Shown: positions 1-9,482 of the stretch, one piece after another
Layout of the letters: each line of letters begins with the position of its first letter
How positions within the stretch are numbered: position 1 is the first letter of the stretch
Source of the DNA: CAZGUH01 sp964529005
Lineage (GTDB): Bacteria; Actinomycetota; Acidimicrobiia; Acidimicrobiales; Ilumatobacteraceae
Assembly (NCBI GenBank): GCA_964529005.1
Contig: CAZGUH010000003.1
Coordinates: 88,613 to 152,612 of the forward strand
DNA length: 64,000 nucleotides
Direction of reading: 5' to 3'
Notes under the pieces: model-generated
Database searches by the model: none
Told to the model about the DNA's origin: nothing
What the model saw: only the letters and a program-made list of their open reading frames with translations
Position numbers and translations under genes: made by a program

Positions 1-125
1 TGCGTCGTGACCTTGGGGAGATCGAAATCCTCGTAGACCTCTTTCCAATCGTGGACGCGCACGTCGACCGGCCGGCGCACCGGCGTCTCGCGGCCCCACT
101 TCAAGAAGCCGGTGGCCTCACCCAT
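1..125 (-). CDS. gltD: Glutamate synthase small subunit, N-terminal part
   Basis: Partial gene running off the left edge. The first 41 or so residues (beginning MGEATGFLKWGRETPVRRP) match the conserved start of the NADPH-dependent glutamate synthase beta chain, the FAD/NADPH and Fe-S subunit that feeds electrons to GltB. The ATG lies inside the end of gltB (8-nt overlap, AATGGGTGA), so the two subunits are translationally coupled. Known from the family: the beta chain oxidises NADPH and passes electrons through Fe-S clusters to the alpha chain. Only the N-terminal stretch is visible, so the cofactor motifs cannot be checked. Confidence 0.9.
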   Translation of the reverse strand, partial: MGEATGFLKWGRETPVRRPVDVRVHDWKEVYEDFDLPKVTT

Positions 126-3100
126 TGACGTCTCCCATCACCCGCGCCAGCGTGGCGCTCTCGTCGAGGCCCGCGGCCTCGGCCTCGCGCATGACCGTGA
201 GCACACGCTTGTAGTCGCGCGGCATCACCTTGCGGAACTCGCCGACGGCGGCGTCCCAGCGGTCGAGCAGCCGGCCGGCGAGCGGAGAGCCGGTCAGCTC
301 GCGATGACGGGACACCGTGTCGGTCACGAACGTGCGGTCGTCGTCGTCGAGGTCTTCGACGTCGACCAGCTCGCCGTTCACCTTCGTGACGAACACGCCG
401 TGCGGGTCGTGCACGTAGGCGATGCCGCCGCTCATGCCGGCCCCGAAGTTCCGGCCGGTGTCGCCGAGCACGACGACCCGGCCGCCGGTCATGTACTCGC
501 AGCCGTGGTCGCCGACGCCCTCGACGACCGCGGTGGCGCCGGAGTTGCGCACGCAGAAGCGCTCACCGACGCGGCCGCTGATGAACAGCTCGCCACCGGT
601 CGCGCCGTAGGCGATGACGTTGCCGGCGATGATGTTGTCCTCCGGCGCGAACGGCGCGCGGCGGTCGGGCCGCACGATGATCCGTCCACCGGACAAGCCC
701 TTGCCGACGTAGTCATTGGCGTCGCCCTCCAGGTCGAGGGTGATGCCGCGGGGCACGAACGCCCCGAAGCTCTGCCCTGCCGAGCCGCGCAGCCGCACCG
801 TGATCGTCCCGTCGGGCAGGCCTGCGCCGCCCCACTTCTTCGTGACCTCGCTGCCGAGCATCGTGCCCACCGTGCGATTGACGTTGCGGATCGGCAGGTC
901 GATCTCGACCGTGTGGCCGTCATCGATCGCGGCCCGGCTGCGCTCGATGAGCGTCACGTCGAGCGCATCGTCGAGGCCGTGGTCCTGCGGGACCGACTGC
1001 ACGTACGTCTGGTTGTAGGGGTTCTCGGCCGGCATCAGGATCGGCGCGATGTCGAGGCCCTTGGCCTTCCAGTGATCGACCGCATCGCGGACGTCGAGCG
1101 CCTCGACGTGACCGATCATCTCGGCCATCGTGCGGAAGCCCAGCGAGGCCATCAGCTCGCGCACCTCCTCGGCGATGAACTCGAAGAAGTTGACGACGAA
1201 CTCGGGCTTCCCGCTGAACTTCTTGCGCAGCTCGGGGTTCTGCGTCGCCACGCCCACCGGGCACGTGTCGAGGTGGCAGACGCGCATCATCACGCAGCCG
1301 CTGACGACGAGCGGCGCCGTGGCGAACCCGAACTCCTCCGCGCCGAGGAGCGCCGCGATCACCACGTCGCGCCCGGTCTTCAGCTGCCCGTCGGCCTGCA
1401 CCACGATGCGGTCACGCAAGCCGTTGAGCAGCAGCGTCTGCTGGGTCTCGGCAAGGCCGAGCTCCCACGGCGCGCCGGCGTGCTTCAGCGAGGTCAGCGG
1501 GCTGGCGCCGGTGCCGCCGTCGTGGCCGGAGATCAGCACCACGTCGGCCTTGGCCTTGCTGACGCCGGCGGCCACGGTGCCGACCCCGACCTCGGCGACG
1601 AGCTTCACGTGCACCCGCGCCGCCGGGTTCGAGTTCTTCAGATCGTGGATCAGCTGCTTGAGATCCTCGATCGAATAGATGTCGTGGTGCGGCGGCGGGC
1701 TGATCAGTCCGACGCCCGGCGTGCTGTGCCGGGTCTTGGCGACCCACGGATACACCTTGTGGCCGGGGAGCTGACCGCCCTCGCCCGGCTTCGCGCCCTG
1801 CGCCATCTTGATCTGGAGGTCGTCCGCGTTCACCAGGTATTCGCTGGTGACGCCGAACCGGCCGGAGGCGACCTGCTTGATCGCGCTGCGCTTGGAGTCG
1901 CCGTTGGGCAGCGGCACGAAGCGCTCCGGGTCCTCTCCCCCTTCGCCGGTGTTGCTCTTGCCGCCGAGCCTGTTCATCGCGATCGCGAGCGTCTCGTGGG
2001 CCTCGGCCGAGATGCTGCCGTAGCTCATCGCGCCCGTGCTGAACCGCTTGACGATCGCGCTGACGGGCTCGACCTCGTCGATCGGCACGGCCGGACGCAT
2101 ACCCGGCTTCAGCTCGAACAGCCCGCGCAACGTGGCGAGCTTGCGCGACTGGTCGTCGACCAGCCGGGTGTACTGCTTGAAGATGTCGTAGCGCTTGGCA
2201 CGCGTGGCGTGCTGGAGCTTGAACACGGTTTCGGGGTTGAAGAGGTGGTACTCGCCCTCGCGCCGCCACTGGTACTCGCCGCCGACCTCCAGCTTGCGGT
2301 ACGCGCGCTCCAGCGGGTTGCGCGGGTGGGCGGCGGCATGGCGGGCCGCGACCTCGGCCGCGATCTCCTCCAGGCCGATGCCGCCGAGGCGGCTGACCGT
2401 GCCGGTGAAGTACTCGTCGACGACCTCGGCCCCGAGGCCGATCGCCTCGAAGATCTGCGCGCCGGTGTAGCTCGCCACCGTCGACACGCCCATCTTCGAC
2501 ATCACCTTGAGGACACCCTTGCCGGCGGCCTTGATGTACTTGTGGATCGCCGCGTCGGCGTCGAGCCCGCCGAGACCGTTCAGCCCCTCGCGGATCATGT
2601 CCTCGATGCTCTCGAACGCGAGGTACGGGTTGATCGCCCCCGCGCCGTAGCCGATGAGCAACGCCATGTGGTGCACCTCGCGGGCGTCGCCGCACTCGAC
2701 GACGAGACCCACCTGGGTGCGCTTCTTCTCGCGCACGAGGTGATGGTGGACCGCGCCGGTGAGGAGCAGCGACGGGATCGGCGCGTACACGTCGTCGCTG
2801 TTGCGGTCGCTGAGCACGATGATCCGCGCTCCGTCGTCGATCGCGTGGCTGACCTCCATGCGGACCTTGTCGAGCGCCCGCTTCAGCGCCAGCCCGCCGC
2901 CCGCCACGCGGTAGAGCCCGCTGACGACGACGGCCTTCAGGTGCGGGAACTGCCCGTCGTCGTCGATGTGGATGATCTTGGCGAGGTCGTCGTTGTCGAT
3001 GATCGGGAACGGCAGCACGAGTTGGCGGCAGCTCTCCGGCCCAGGCGCGAGCAGGTTGGCCTCTGGGCCGAGGGTGGAGCCGACCGCGGTGACGACCTCC

Positions 3101-4686
3101 TCCCGGATGGCGTCGAGCGGCGGGTTGGTCACCTGCGCGAAGAGCTGCGAGAAGTAGTCGAACAGCAGCCGTGGCCGCTCGCTCAACACCGCGATCGGCG
3201 TGTCGGTGCCCATCGAGCCGATCGGCTCGGCCCCCGCCTTGGCCATCGGGGCGACGATCAGCTTCAGCTCCTCGTGGCTGTAGCCGAACATCTGCTGGCG
3301 GCGCAGCACGCTGTCGTGGCTGTAGACGACGTGCTCGCGCTCGGGCAGGTCGTCGAGTTCGACGAGACCTTGGTCCAGCCAATGCTGGTAGGGCTGCTCC
3401 GCGGCCAGCGCCCGCTTGACCTCGTCGTCGTCGACGATGCGGCCTTGGGCGGTGTCGATGAGGAACATGCGGCCGGGCTGGAGGCGCCCCTTGCGCACGA
3501 CCCTGGCCGGGTCGACGTCGATGACGCCGACCTCCGACGCCATCACGACGATGCCGTCGTCGGTGACCCAGTAGCGGCTGGGGCGCAGGCCGTTGCGGTC
3601 GAGCACCGCGCCGATCACCGTGCCGTCGGTGAACGCCACGCTGGCGGGGCCGTCCCACGGCTCCATCAGCGAGGCGTGGAAGCGGTAGAACGCCCGCTTG
3701 TCGGCGTCCATCGTGTCGTGGTTCTCCCACGCCTCGGGGATCATCATCAACACCGCGTGCGGAAGGCTGCGCCCGCCGAGGTGCAGCAGCTCGAGCACCT
3801 CGTCGAAGCTCGCCGAGTCGCTCGCCCCGGTCGTGCAGATCGGGTACGCCCGCTCGAGGCCGGGGATCACGTCGCTGCGCAGCATCGCTTCGCGCGTGCG
3901 CATCCAGTTGCGGTTGCCCTGCACCGTGTTGATCTCGCCGTTGTGGGCGATGTAGCGGTACGGGTGCGCCAGCGGCCACGACGGGAAGGTGTTGGTGCTG
4001 AACCGGCTGTGCACCAGGCCGAGGGCGCTCTCCATCGCGTCGCTCTGGAGGTCGGGGAAGAACGTCGCCAGCTGCGGCGTGGTGAACATTCCCTTGTAGA
4101 TCAAGGTCCGCGCCGACAGCGACGGGAAGTACGTCGCCTGATCGCTGGGGAGCTCGTGCTCGATGCGCTTGCGGACGACGAACAGCTTGCGGTCGAGGTC
4201 GATCCCGGCTGCGCCGGCGGGATCGTCGACGAACAGATGGCGGAACGACGGCATCACGGCGCGCGCGCTGGCCCCGAGGCAGTCGGGATTGGTCGGCACG
4301 GCGCGCCAGCCGAGCACCCGCAGGCCTTCGTCGGCCACGATCGCATCGATCGCCGCGATCGCCTTCTCCGCGGTGCCCGCGTCGGCAGGCAGGAACGCCA
4401 GACCGACCGCGTAGGAGCCGGGCGCAGGAAGCGTGAACGGGCAGGCCTCGACCAGGAAGCGGTGCGGAACCTGGATCAGGATGCCCGCGCCGTCACCGGT
4501 GTCGGCCTCCGCTCCCGTGGCGCCGCGATGTTCGAGGTTGCACAGCGCCCCCACGGCCATCGACACGATGGCGCGGCTCGGCCGGCCGGACATGTCGGCG
4601 ACGAACGAGACGCCGCAGGCGTCGTGTTCGAAACGCGGGTCGTAGAGCCCGCGCGCGGCGGGAAGCTTCATCTGCATCGTCCACAT
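118..4686 (-). CDS. gltB: Glutamate synthase (NADPH) large subunit
   Basis: The 1522-aa alpha chain of glutamate synthase makes two glutamates from glutamine and 2-oxoglutarate. It begins with a class II glutamine amidotransferase domain whose nucleophile is Cys24 in FEHDACGVSF, preceded by a short propeptide. A central domain and an FMN-binding synthase domain follow, with the 3Fe-4S cysteines at about C1131, C1137 and C1142 (CVMMRVCHLDTC), then the GXGXG beta-helix domain. Length is normal for the family. ATG codons at residues 1, 4 and 6 are all possible starts; none has a clear ribosome binding site. It overlaps gltD by 8 nt. Known biology: with glutamine synthetase it forms the GS-GOGAT ammonia assimilation route in the cytoplasm. 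Confidence 0.97.
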   Translation of the reverse strand: MWTMQMKLPAARGLYDPRFEHDACGVSFVADMSGRPSRAIVSMAVGALCNLEHRGATGAEADTGDGAGILIQVPHRFLVEACPFTLPAPGSYAVGLAFLPADAGTAEKAIAAIDAIVADEGLRVLGWRAVPTNPDCLGASARAVMPSFRHLFVDDPAGAAGIDLDRKLFVVRKRIEHELPSDQATYFPSLSARTLIYKGMFTTPQLATFFPDLQSDAMESALGLVHSRFSTNTFPSWPLAHPYRYIAHNGEINTVQGNRNWMRTREAMLRSDVIPGLERAYPICTTGASDSASFDEVLELLHLGGRSLPHAVLMMIPEAWENHDTMDADKRAFYRFHASLMEPWDGPASVAFTDGTVIGAVLDRNGLRPSRYWVTDDGIVVMASEVGVIDVDPARVVRKGRLQPGRMFLIDTAQGRIVDDDEVKRALAAEQPYQHWLDQGLVELDDLPEREHVVYSHDSVLRRQQMFGYSHEELKLIVAPMAKAGAEPIGSMGTDTPIAVLSERPRLLFDYFSQLFAQVTNPPLDAIREEVVTAVGSTLGPEANLLAPGPESCRQLVLPFPIIDNDDLAKIIHIDDDGQFPHLKAVVVSGLYRVAGGGLALKRALDKVRMEVSHAIDDGARIIVLSDRNSDDVYAPIPSLLLTGAVHHHLVREKKRTQVGLVVECGDAREVHHMALLIGYGAGAINPYLAFESIEDMIREGLNGLGGLDADAAIHKYIKAAGKGVLKVMSKMGVSTVASYTGAQIFEAIGLGAEVVDEYFTGTVSRLGGIGLEEIAAEVAARHAAAHPRNPLERAYRKLEVGGEYQWRREGEYHLFNPETVFKLQHATRAKRYDIFKQYTRLVDDQSRKLATLRGLFELKPGMRPAVPIDEVEPVSAIVKRFSTGAMSYGSISAEAHETLAIAMNRLGGKSNTGEGGEDPERFVPLPNGDSKRSAIKQVASGRFGVTSEYLVNADDLQIKMAQGAKPGEGGQLPGHKVYPWVAKTRHSTPGVGLISPPPHHDIYSIEDLKQLIHDLKNSNPAARVHVKLVAEVGVGTVAAGVSKAKADVVLISGHDGGTGASPLTSLKHAGAPWELGLAETQQTLLLNGLRDRIVVQADGQLKTGRDVVIAALLGAEEFGFATAPLVVSGCVMMRVCHLDTCPVGVATQNPELRKKFSGKPEFVVNFFEFIAEEVRELMASLGFRTMAEMIGHVEALDVRDAVDHWKAKGLDIAPILMPAENPYNQTYVQSVPQDHGLDDALDVTLIERSRAAIDDGHTVEIDLPIRNVNRTVGTMLGSEVTKKWGGAGLPDGTITVRLRGSAGQSFGAFVPRGITLDLEGDANDYVGKGLSGGRIIVRPDRRAPFAPEDNIIAGNVIAYGATGGELFISGRVGERFCVRNSGATAVVEGVGDHGCEYMTGGRVVVLGDTGRNFGAGMSGGIAYVHDPHGVFVTKVNGELVDVEDLDDDDRTFVTDTVSRHRELTGSPLAGRLLDRWDAAVGEFRKVMPRDYKRVLTVMREAEAAGLDESATLARVMGDVNG

Positions 4687-4842
4687 CCACGGAGTCGTAT
4701 TCGGCTGGGTGGACGCTCGGGACGACGCTGGCCCGAACGGCGTTGCGCCATGTTACGCCCTCGCGCGCCGCGGGGCGACATCCGTTACGGCCACCCAGCG
4801 TGACACATGGCCCGGCGCACGTGCGGGCGGTTGGGCCGTCGG

Positions 4843-5640
4843 TCAGCCGGGCTCGGGATCGACGAACTGCGGCGCACGCTTCTCCAAGCCCGCGGCCACC
4901 GCTTCGATCTGGTTCGGCGTGCCGATCAGCGAGCTCTGCGCCGCGCGCTCCGCGGCGAACTGCTTCTCCGGCGCGGCGCCGAGCAGCCGGGCGAACAGGG
5001 CTTTTGCCGACCGCACGGCGTCCGGGCTGCGCTCGGCGATCTCGGCGGCCATCGCCAGCGCGGCCTCACGCGGGGTGTCGGACAGCTTCGTGACGAGGCC
5101 GAGCGACATCGCCTCGCGGGCGTCGAAGATCCGCGCCGTGAACGTCAACTCCTTGGCGACGTCGGGACGGACGAGCCACGACAGCGTCAGCGTGCCGGTC
5201 ATGTCGGGCACGAGGCCCCAGAACCCTTCCCGCACCGACAGCTCCGTGTCGGGATGCACGATGCGGATGTCGGCCGCCAGCGCGATCTGGAGCCCGGCGC
5301 CGAACGCGTGGCCGTGGACGGCGGCGATCACGGGCATCGGAAGCTCCTGCCAGACCCAGGCGACGTTCTGCGCGGTGTTACCGAACGACGCCGCGTCCAA
5401 CGAGTCCGGTGTGGACTCGGCGAGCTGTGCGAGCGCGCCGAAGTCGAGCCCGGCGCAGAACGACGGTCCCTCCCCGCTGAGCACGACCGCGCGCACGCCG
5501 CGCTCGGTCTTCAGCCGCGCGCCGGCCTCGGCGATCGCACGGAACATTGCGCGATCCAGCGCGTTGCGGCGCTGCGGGCGCGTCAGGCGCACCTCCGCGA
5601 CGCCGCGGTCGATCGTGACGGAAACCCGGTCCTCGGACAT
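4843..5640 (-). CDS. Enoyl-CoA hydratase/isomerase family protein (crotonase fold)
   Basis: About 265 aa with the crotonase core: the oxyanion-hole segment GHAFGAGLQIALAADIRI in the middle, followed by REGFWGLVPDMTGT, where one of the two usual catalytic glutamates is present and the second position is Asp. This makes hydratase versus isomerase activity uncertain. The start is taken at the ATG of MSEDRVSV; a second ATG three codons upstream (5649) is also possible. It stands alone, after gltB on the same strand with a 156-nt gap, and is divergent from the ComB-like gene. Family members act on acyl-CoA thioesters in fatty acid or branched-chain catabolism; the substrate cannot be read from the sequence. 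Confidence 0.88.
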   Translation of the reverse strand: MSEDRVSVTIDRGVAEVRLTRPQRRNALDRAMFRAIAEAGARLKTERGVRAVVLSGEGPSFCAGLDFGALAQLAESTPDSLDAASFGNTAQNVAWVWQELPMPVIAAVHGHAFGAGLQIALAADIRIVHPDTELSVREGFWGLVPDMTGTLTLSWLVRPDVAKELTFTARIFDAREAMSLGLVTKLSDTPREAALAMAAEIAERSPDAVRSAKALFARLLGAAPEKQFAAERAAQSSLIGTPNQIEAVAAGLEKRAPQFVDPEPG

Positions 5641-5672
5641 GACGACCATCTTGATCGCGTCAAACTCGCGCG

Positions 5673-6401
5673 ATGCGGCTCAAACGCCCTCGGGACGATT
5701 TCGCCTTCACGTTCGAGTGGGGCGTCGACGGCCTGCGGTCGCTGGCGACCAGCGCGGACGTGGTGATCGTCGTCGACGTGCTGTCGTTCTCCAGCATCGT
5801 CAGTGCCGCCGTCGAGGCCGGAGCGACGGTGGCGCCGGCGGCTGGGGCGGACGGCGACCCCTGGCTGCGCGTCACCGACGCCCTGCTGCTCGACCCCGGC
5901 GCCCGGGTCACTGCGCCGCCGTCGCCGGGGCGCGAGCTCGCGGTCGCCGCCGCCATCGAGCACCCCACCGTGCTCGCCGGCTGCCTCCGCAACGCCTCGG
6001 CGACCGCGGCGCTCGCCCGCGAGCTGGCCGGCCCGTTCGGCACGATCGCGGTCGTGGCCGCCGGAGATTGGTGGGAGGGCGACAGCGCCCGCCCGCGGAT
6101 GGCCGTGGAGGATCTGCTCGGCGCAGGGGCGATCCTCGCCGCGCTCGATCCCGCGGCAGCCATCGCCCCGCCGCGATGCTCGCCGGAGGCGGCCGCGGCG
6201 CGCGCCGCGTTCCGGGCGGCCCGCCCGCTGCTCCACGACGCCGTCAGCGGAAGCGTGACGGGGCGCGCGTTGCGCGCTGAGGGCCGCGACGACGACATCG
6301 CGATGGCCGCGGCGGCGGACACGACCGCGCTCGCGGCCCAGCTCGTCGACGGCGCGTTCGTCGGCCGCGCGGCGAGCGCGGGATCACTCCACCAGGCGTA
6401 G
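5673..6401 (+). CDS. 2-phosphosulfolactate phosphatase family protein (ComB-like)
   Basis: 242 aa. The ComB signature is near residues 25-50: VVIVVDVLSFSSIVSAAVEA, with a later segment VLAGCLRNASATAALARELA and the typical GDWWEGDSARPRMAVEDLLGAGAI block. ComB hydrolyses 2-phosphosulfolactate in coenzyme M synthesis in methanogens; many bacteria without coenzyme M carry homologues of unproven function, possibly linked to sulfolactate metabolism. The 3' end overlaps the 3' end of the convergent gntR gene by 18 nt. No sulfolactate or coenzyme M genes lie nearby, so only the family assignment is supported. Confidence 0.8.
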   Translation: MRLKRPRDDFAFTFEWGVDGLRSLATSADVVIVVDVLSFSSIVSAAVEAGATVAPAAGADGDPWLRVTDALLLDPGARVTAPPSPGRELAVAAAIEHPTVLAGCLRNASATAALARELAGPFGTIAVVAAGDWWEGDSARPRMAVEDLLGAGAILAALDPAAAIAPPRCSPEAAAARAAFRAARPLLHDAVSGSVTGRALRAEGRDDDIAMAAAADTTALAAQLVDGAFVGRAASAGSLHQA

Positions 6402-7115
6402 GCCGCTCGGAGCGATCGACGGCTCCGCCTGCGGCAGCTCGACCACGAACTCGGTGCGGTGTCCCGGGAACACGTGCTGGCTGAGGAGCACGGGCCGACC
6501 CTCGATGTCGGTGGTGATGCGCTCGCAGCGCAGCACGGGCGACCCGGCGGGCACGCCGAGCAGCGCAGCCTCGGAGGCGCTCGCCGCGTCCGCTCCGATG
6601 GTCTGGGTGGCGCCGCGCAGCGGCACGTCGAGGATCTCGTAGAACGGCGAGCGCTCGACGTCGAGCCGCGACAGGCGCTCGCCCATCTCCGCTGGGCACC
6701 ACACGGTGACGACAGCGAACGGGTCGCCGTCGGCGAGGTTCAAGCGCTTCACGCGCAGCACGCTGTCGGTGCCGAGCACCTCGGCGACATGCCCGTCGAC
6801 GTGGACGAAGGCGAACTCGAGGATGCGCCGGCTCGGCGAGATGCCGCTGTCGCGCAGCTGGCCCTCGATCGTCGCGAGCTGCCCGAGCGGCTGGCGCACC
6901 GGGCTGCCCGAGACGAACCATCCGAAACCTTGGCGTGCGTCGACCAACCCGTCGTCTCGCAACAGCTCCAACGCGCGCCGTACCGTGACCCGGCTGGCGC
7001 CGAACTCGTGGCCGAGCTCGGCTTCGCTGGGGAGCACCCGACCCGGCGCGTAGAGGCCGTCTTTCACCCGCGCGCGCAGCTCGTCGGCGATCTGTTGGTA
7101 GCGGATCGACCTCAC
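6384..7115 (-). CDS. GntR family transcriptional regulator (HutC/UTRA type)
   Basis: 243 aa. The N-terminal winged helix carries the GntR signature (IADELRARVKDGLYAPGRVLPS, then ELGHEFGASRVTVRRALELL), and the C-terminal two-thirds match the UTRA ligand-binding domain (EGRPVLLSQHVFPGHRTEFV near the end). The GTG start sits inside an 18-bp motif (7114-7131) that is repeated before isocitrate dehydrogenase. The gene is divergent from aconitase, 72 nt apart. Inference: it controls itself and acn through this site and may also control icd. HutC-type regulators usually release DNA on binding a small metabolite; the effector is unknown here. Confidence 0.9.
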   Translation of the reverse strand: MRSIRYQQIADELRARVKDGLYAPGRVLPSEAELGHEFGASRVTVRRALELLRDDGLVDARQGFGWFVSGSPVRQPLGQLATIEGQLRDSGISPSRRILEFAFVHVDGHVAEVLGTDSVLRVKRLNLADGDPFAVVTVWCPAEMGERLSRLDVERSPFYEILDVPLRGATQTIGADAASASEAALLGVPAGSPVLRCERITTDIEGRPVLLSQHVFPGHRTEFVVELPQAEPSIAPSGLRLVE

Positions 7116-7131
7116 TTGTATTAGAGTTGTC
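7114..7131. promoter_or_regulatory. Putative operator shared by gntR/acn and icd
   Basis: ACTTGTATTAGAGTTGTC. The same sequence with only the central AG changed to GA occurs at 19165-19182 before icd (16 of 18 identical). It contains two TTGT steps 11 bp apart, one helical turn. It covers the gntR start codon and a plus-strand TAGAGT (7122-7127) that could be the aconitase -10 box. Just downstream, TTGTCTACAA adds an inverted half-site. The position fits repression of both divergent genes; binding by the adjacent GntR protein is inference. Confidence 0.6.
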
Positions 7132-7187
7132 TACAAACGACTGGGATGCAAGAGCGACTTGCAGGAAGCCGCACGAAGGGGAGCGCC

Positions 7188-9458
7188 ATGGCTGTCACCG
7201 CCGGAACACCGATCGAACTGGTCCGCGGGGTCTACGCCACCCTTCCGGAACGGGCGGCGCTCGGGCGTGAGCGGCTCGGGCGGCCGCTGACGCTGACGGA
7301 GAAGGTGCTCATCAACCACCTCGTCGACCCGCAGGGCCAGGAGCTCCAGCGCGGCCTCAGCTACGCGGACTTCAACCCCGACCGCGTGGCGATGCAGGAC
7401 GCCACCGCGCAGATGGCGCTGCTCCAGTTCATGACGGCCGGCCTCGACACCACCGCCGTGCCGTCGACCGTGCACTGCGACCACCTCATCCTCGCCAAGA
7501 CCGGCGCCCACATCGATCTCGGCGTCGCCATCGACACCAACCGCGAGGTCTACGACTTCCTGCGCTCGGTGTCGGCGCGCTACGGCATCGGCTTCTGGGG
7601 TCCCGGCAGCGGCATCATCCACCAGGTCGTGCTCGAGAACTACGCGTTCCCGGGCGGCATGATGATCGGCACCGACAGCCACACCCCGAACGCGGGCGGG
7701 CTCGGCATGGTGGCCATCGGCGTCGGCGGCGCCGACGCGGTCGACGTGATGACCGGTTTCCCCTTCAACGTCCGCTGGCCGAAGGTCATCGGCGTCAAGC
7801 TGACCGGCACGCTGTCGGGCTGGAGCAGCCCGAAGGACGTCATCTTGGAGGTCGCCCGGATCCTCACCGTCGAGGGCGGCACGGGCGCGATCGTCGAGTA
7901 CTTCGGACCCGGCGCCGACTCGATCTCGGCCACCGGGAAGGCGACCATCTGCAACATGGGCGCCGAGATCGGCGCGACGTGCTCGCTGTTCGCCTACGAC
8001 CAGAACATGGCGCAGTACCTCAAGGCGACCGGCCGCGAAGCGATCGCCGACGCCGCCGACGCGGTCGCCGTCGAGCTGCGCCCCGACGACGGCGCGCTCT
8101 ACGACCAGCTCATCGAGATCGACCTCTCGCAGCTGAAGCCGTTGATCAACGGACCACACTCGCCTGACCGTGCGCACAAGGTCGGCGCCGAGGTCGGCGC
8201 CGCGGCCCGCGAGAACGGCTGGCCTGTCGAGGTCTCCTCGGCCCTGATCGGCAGCTGCACCAACAGCTCCTACGAGGACATCACGCGGGCCGCGTCGGTG
8301 GCTCGCCAGGCGGCCGCCAAGGGCTTGAAGGCCAAGACGGAGCTGCTCATCACGCCGGGCTCCGAGCAGATCCGGGCGACGATCGAACGCGATGGCCTGC
8401 TCGCCGACCTCGAAGCGGTCGGCGCGACGGTGCTCGCCAACGCGTGCGGGCCGTGCATCGGCCAGTGGGAGCGGTCGAAGGAGATCATCGACACCGCCAA
8501 CACGATCGTCAACTCGTTCAACCGCAACTTCCCGAAGCGCAACGACGGCTCTGCGAACACGCTCAGCTTCGTGACCTCTCCCGACACGGTGCTGGCGATC
8601 GCGCTGGCGGGCCGGCTCGACTTCGACCCCACCACCGACACGATCACCAACGCGGATGGCGTCGAGGTGCTCCTCGATCCCCCGGTCGGCGAGGTGCTGC
8701 CGTCAGCCGGCTACGACCCCGGCGAGAACACGTTCACGGCGCCGCCCGCCGACGGCAGCGGCGTGCAGGTCGTCGTCTCCCCCACCAGCGATCGCCTCCA
8801 GTTGCTCGAACCGTTCCCGGCGTGGGACGGCAACGACTACCTCGGTCTCCCGGTGCTGATGAAGGCCCAGGGGAAGTGCACGACCGACCACATCTCGGCT
8901 GCGGGGAAGTGGCTCACGTACCGCGGCCACCTCGAGAACATCTCGGGCAACCTGTTCCTGGGCGTGGTCAACGCGTTCACGGGGGCGACCGGCGAAGGGG
9001 TCGACCGCACCGACGGCGCGACCCGCAGCTTCCCCGAGATCGCCAAGCGCTACGGCGAGGCGGGCATCCGCTGGACCGCGATCGGTGACCGCAACTACGG
9101 CGAAGGCTCGTCGCGCGAGCACGCCGCGATGGAGCCCCGGTTCCGGGGCGGTGTGGTGATCTTCGCCCGCAGCTTCGCCCGCATCCACGAGACCAACCTC
9201 AAGAAGCAGGGCCTCGTGCCGCTGACGTTCGCCGATCCCGACACCTACGAGCAGATCGGCCAGGACGACACGATCGACGTGCTGGGCCTGCCGCCGGAGC
9301 CGGGCAAGACGGTTCGCTGCCGGATCAACAAGCCCGACGGCACGCAGATCGAGTTCGAGGGCGTGCACACGTTCAGCGAGGAGCAGGTCGAGTGGTTCAA
9401 GGCCGGCTCCGCGCTCAACGTGGTGCGCCGGAAGGTCGCCGAGGCCGCAGCGAAGTAG
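7188..9458 (+). CDS. acn: Aconitate hydratase
   Basis: 756 aa when started at the ATG of MAVTAGTPIEL, which has AAGGGGAG just upstream; an in-frame ATG at 7146 lacks a ribosome binding site. The protein interconverts citrate and isocitrate in the TCA cycle through a 4Fe-4S cluster. Ligands are visible at about C357 (GSCTNSS), C420 and C423 (ACGPCIGQ). The C-terminal swivel domain carries GDRNYGEGSSREHAAMEPR, the substrate-binding stretch. The type resembles mitochondrial aconitase. It is divergent from the gntR regulator and followed by the nitroreductase gene. Citrate synthase and isocitrate dehydrogenase lie within 12 kb, so three consecutive TCA steps are clustered. Confidence 0.97.
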   Translation: MAVTAGTPIELVRGVYATLPERAALGRERLGRPLTLTEKVLINHLVDPQGQELQRGLSYADFNPDRVAMQDATAQMALLQFMTAGLDTTAVPSTVHCDHLILAKTGAHIDLGVAIDTNREVYDFLRSVSARYGIGFWGPGSGIIHQVVLENYAFPGGMMIGTDSHTPNAGGLGMVAIGVGGADAVDVMTGFPFNVRWPKVIGVKLTGTLSGWSSPKDVILEVARILTVEGGTGAIVEYFGPGADSISATGKATICNMGAEIGATCSLFAYDQNMAQYLKATGREAIADAADAVAVELRPDDGALYDQLIEIDLSQLKPLINGPHSPDRAHKVGAEVGAAARENGWPVEVSSALIGSCTNSSYEDITRAASVARQAAAKGLKAKTELLITPGSEQIRATIERDGLLADLEAVGATVLANACGPCIGQWERSKEIIDTANTIVNSFNRNFPKRNDGSANTLSFVTSPDTVLAIALAGRLDFDPTTDTITNADGVEVLLDPPVGEVLPSAGYDPGENTFTAPPADGSGVQVVVSPTSDRLQLLEPFPAWDGNDYLGLPVLMKAQGKCTTDHISAAGKWLTYRGHLENISGNLFLGVVNAFTGATGEGVDRTDGATRSFPEIAKRYGEAGIRWTAIGDRNYGEGSSREHAAMEPRFRGGVVIFARSFARIHETNLKKQGLVPLTFADPDTYEQIGQDDTIDVLGLPPEPGKTVRCRINKPDGTQIEFEGVHTFSEEQVEWFKAGSALNVVRRKVAEAAAK

Positions 9459-9469
9459 CCGCAGCGAGG

Positions 9470-9475
9470 TAGCTT
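9470..9475 (+). promoter_or_regulatory. -10 box, leaderless nitroreductase promoter
   Basis: TAGCTT lies 7 nt before the ATG at 9483. No ribosome binding site is seen, so the transcript probably starts at or next to the ATG. Confidence 0.4.
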
Positions 9476-9482
9476 CGGCTCG

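Noticed and set aside
112..4803. 1563-aa open frame antisense to gltB
   Set aside because: Shadow of high-GC codon structure; the translation is His/Arg/Asp-rich low-complexity sequence with no domain, while the opposite strand is a full glutamate synthase.
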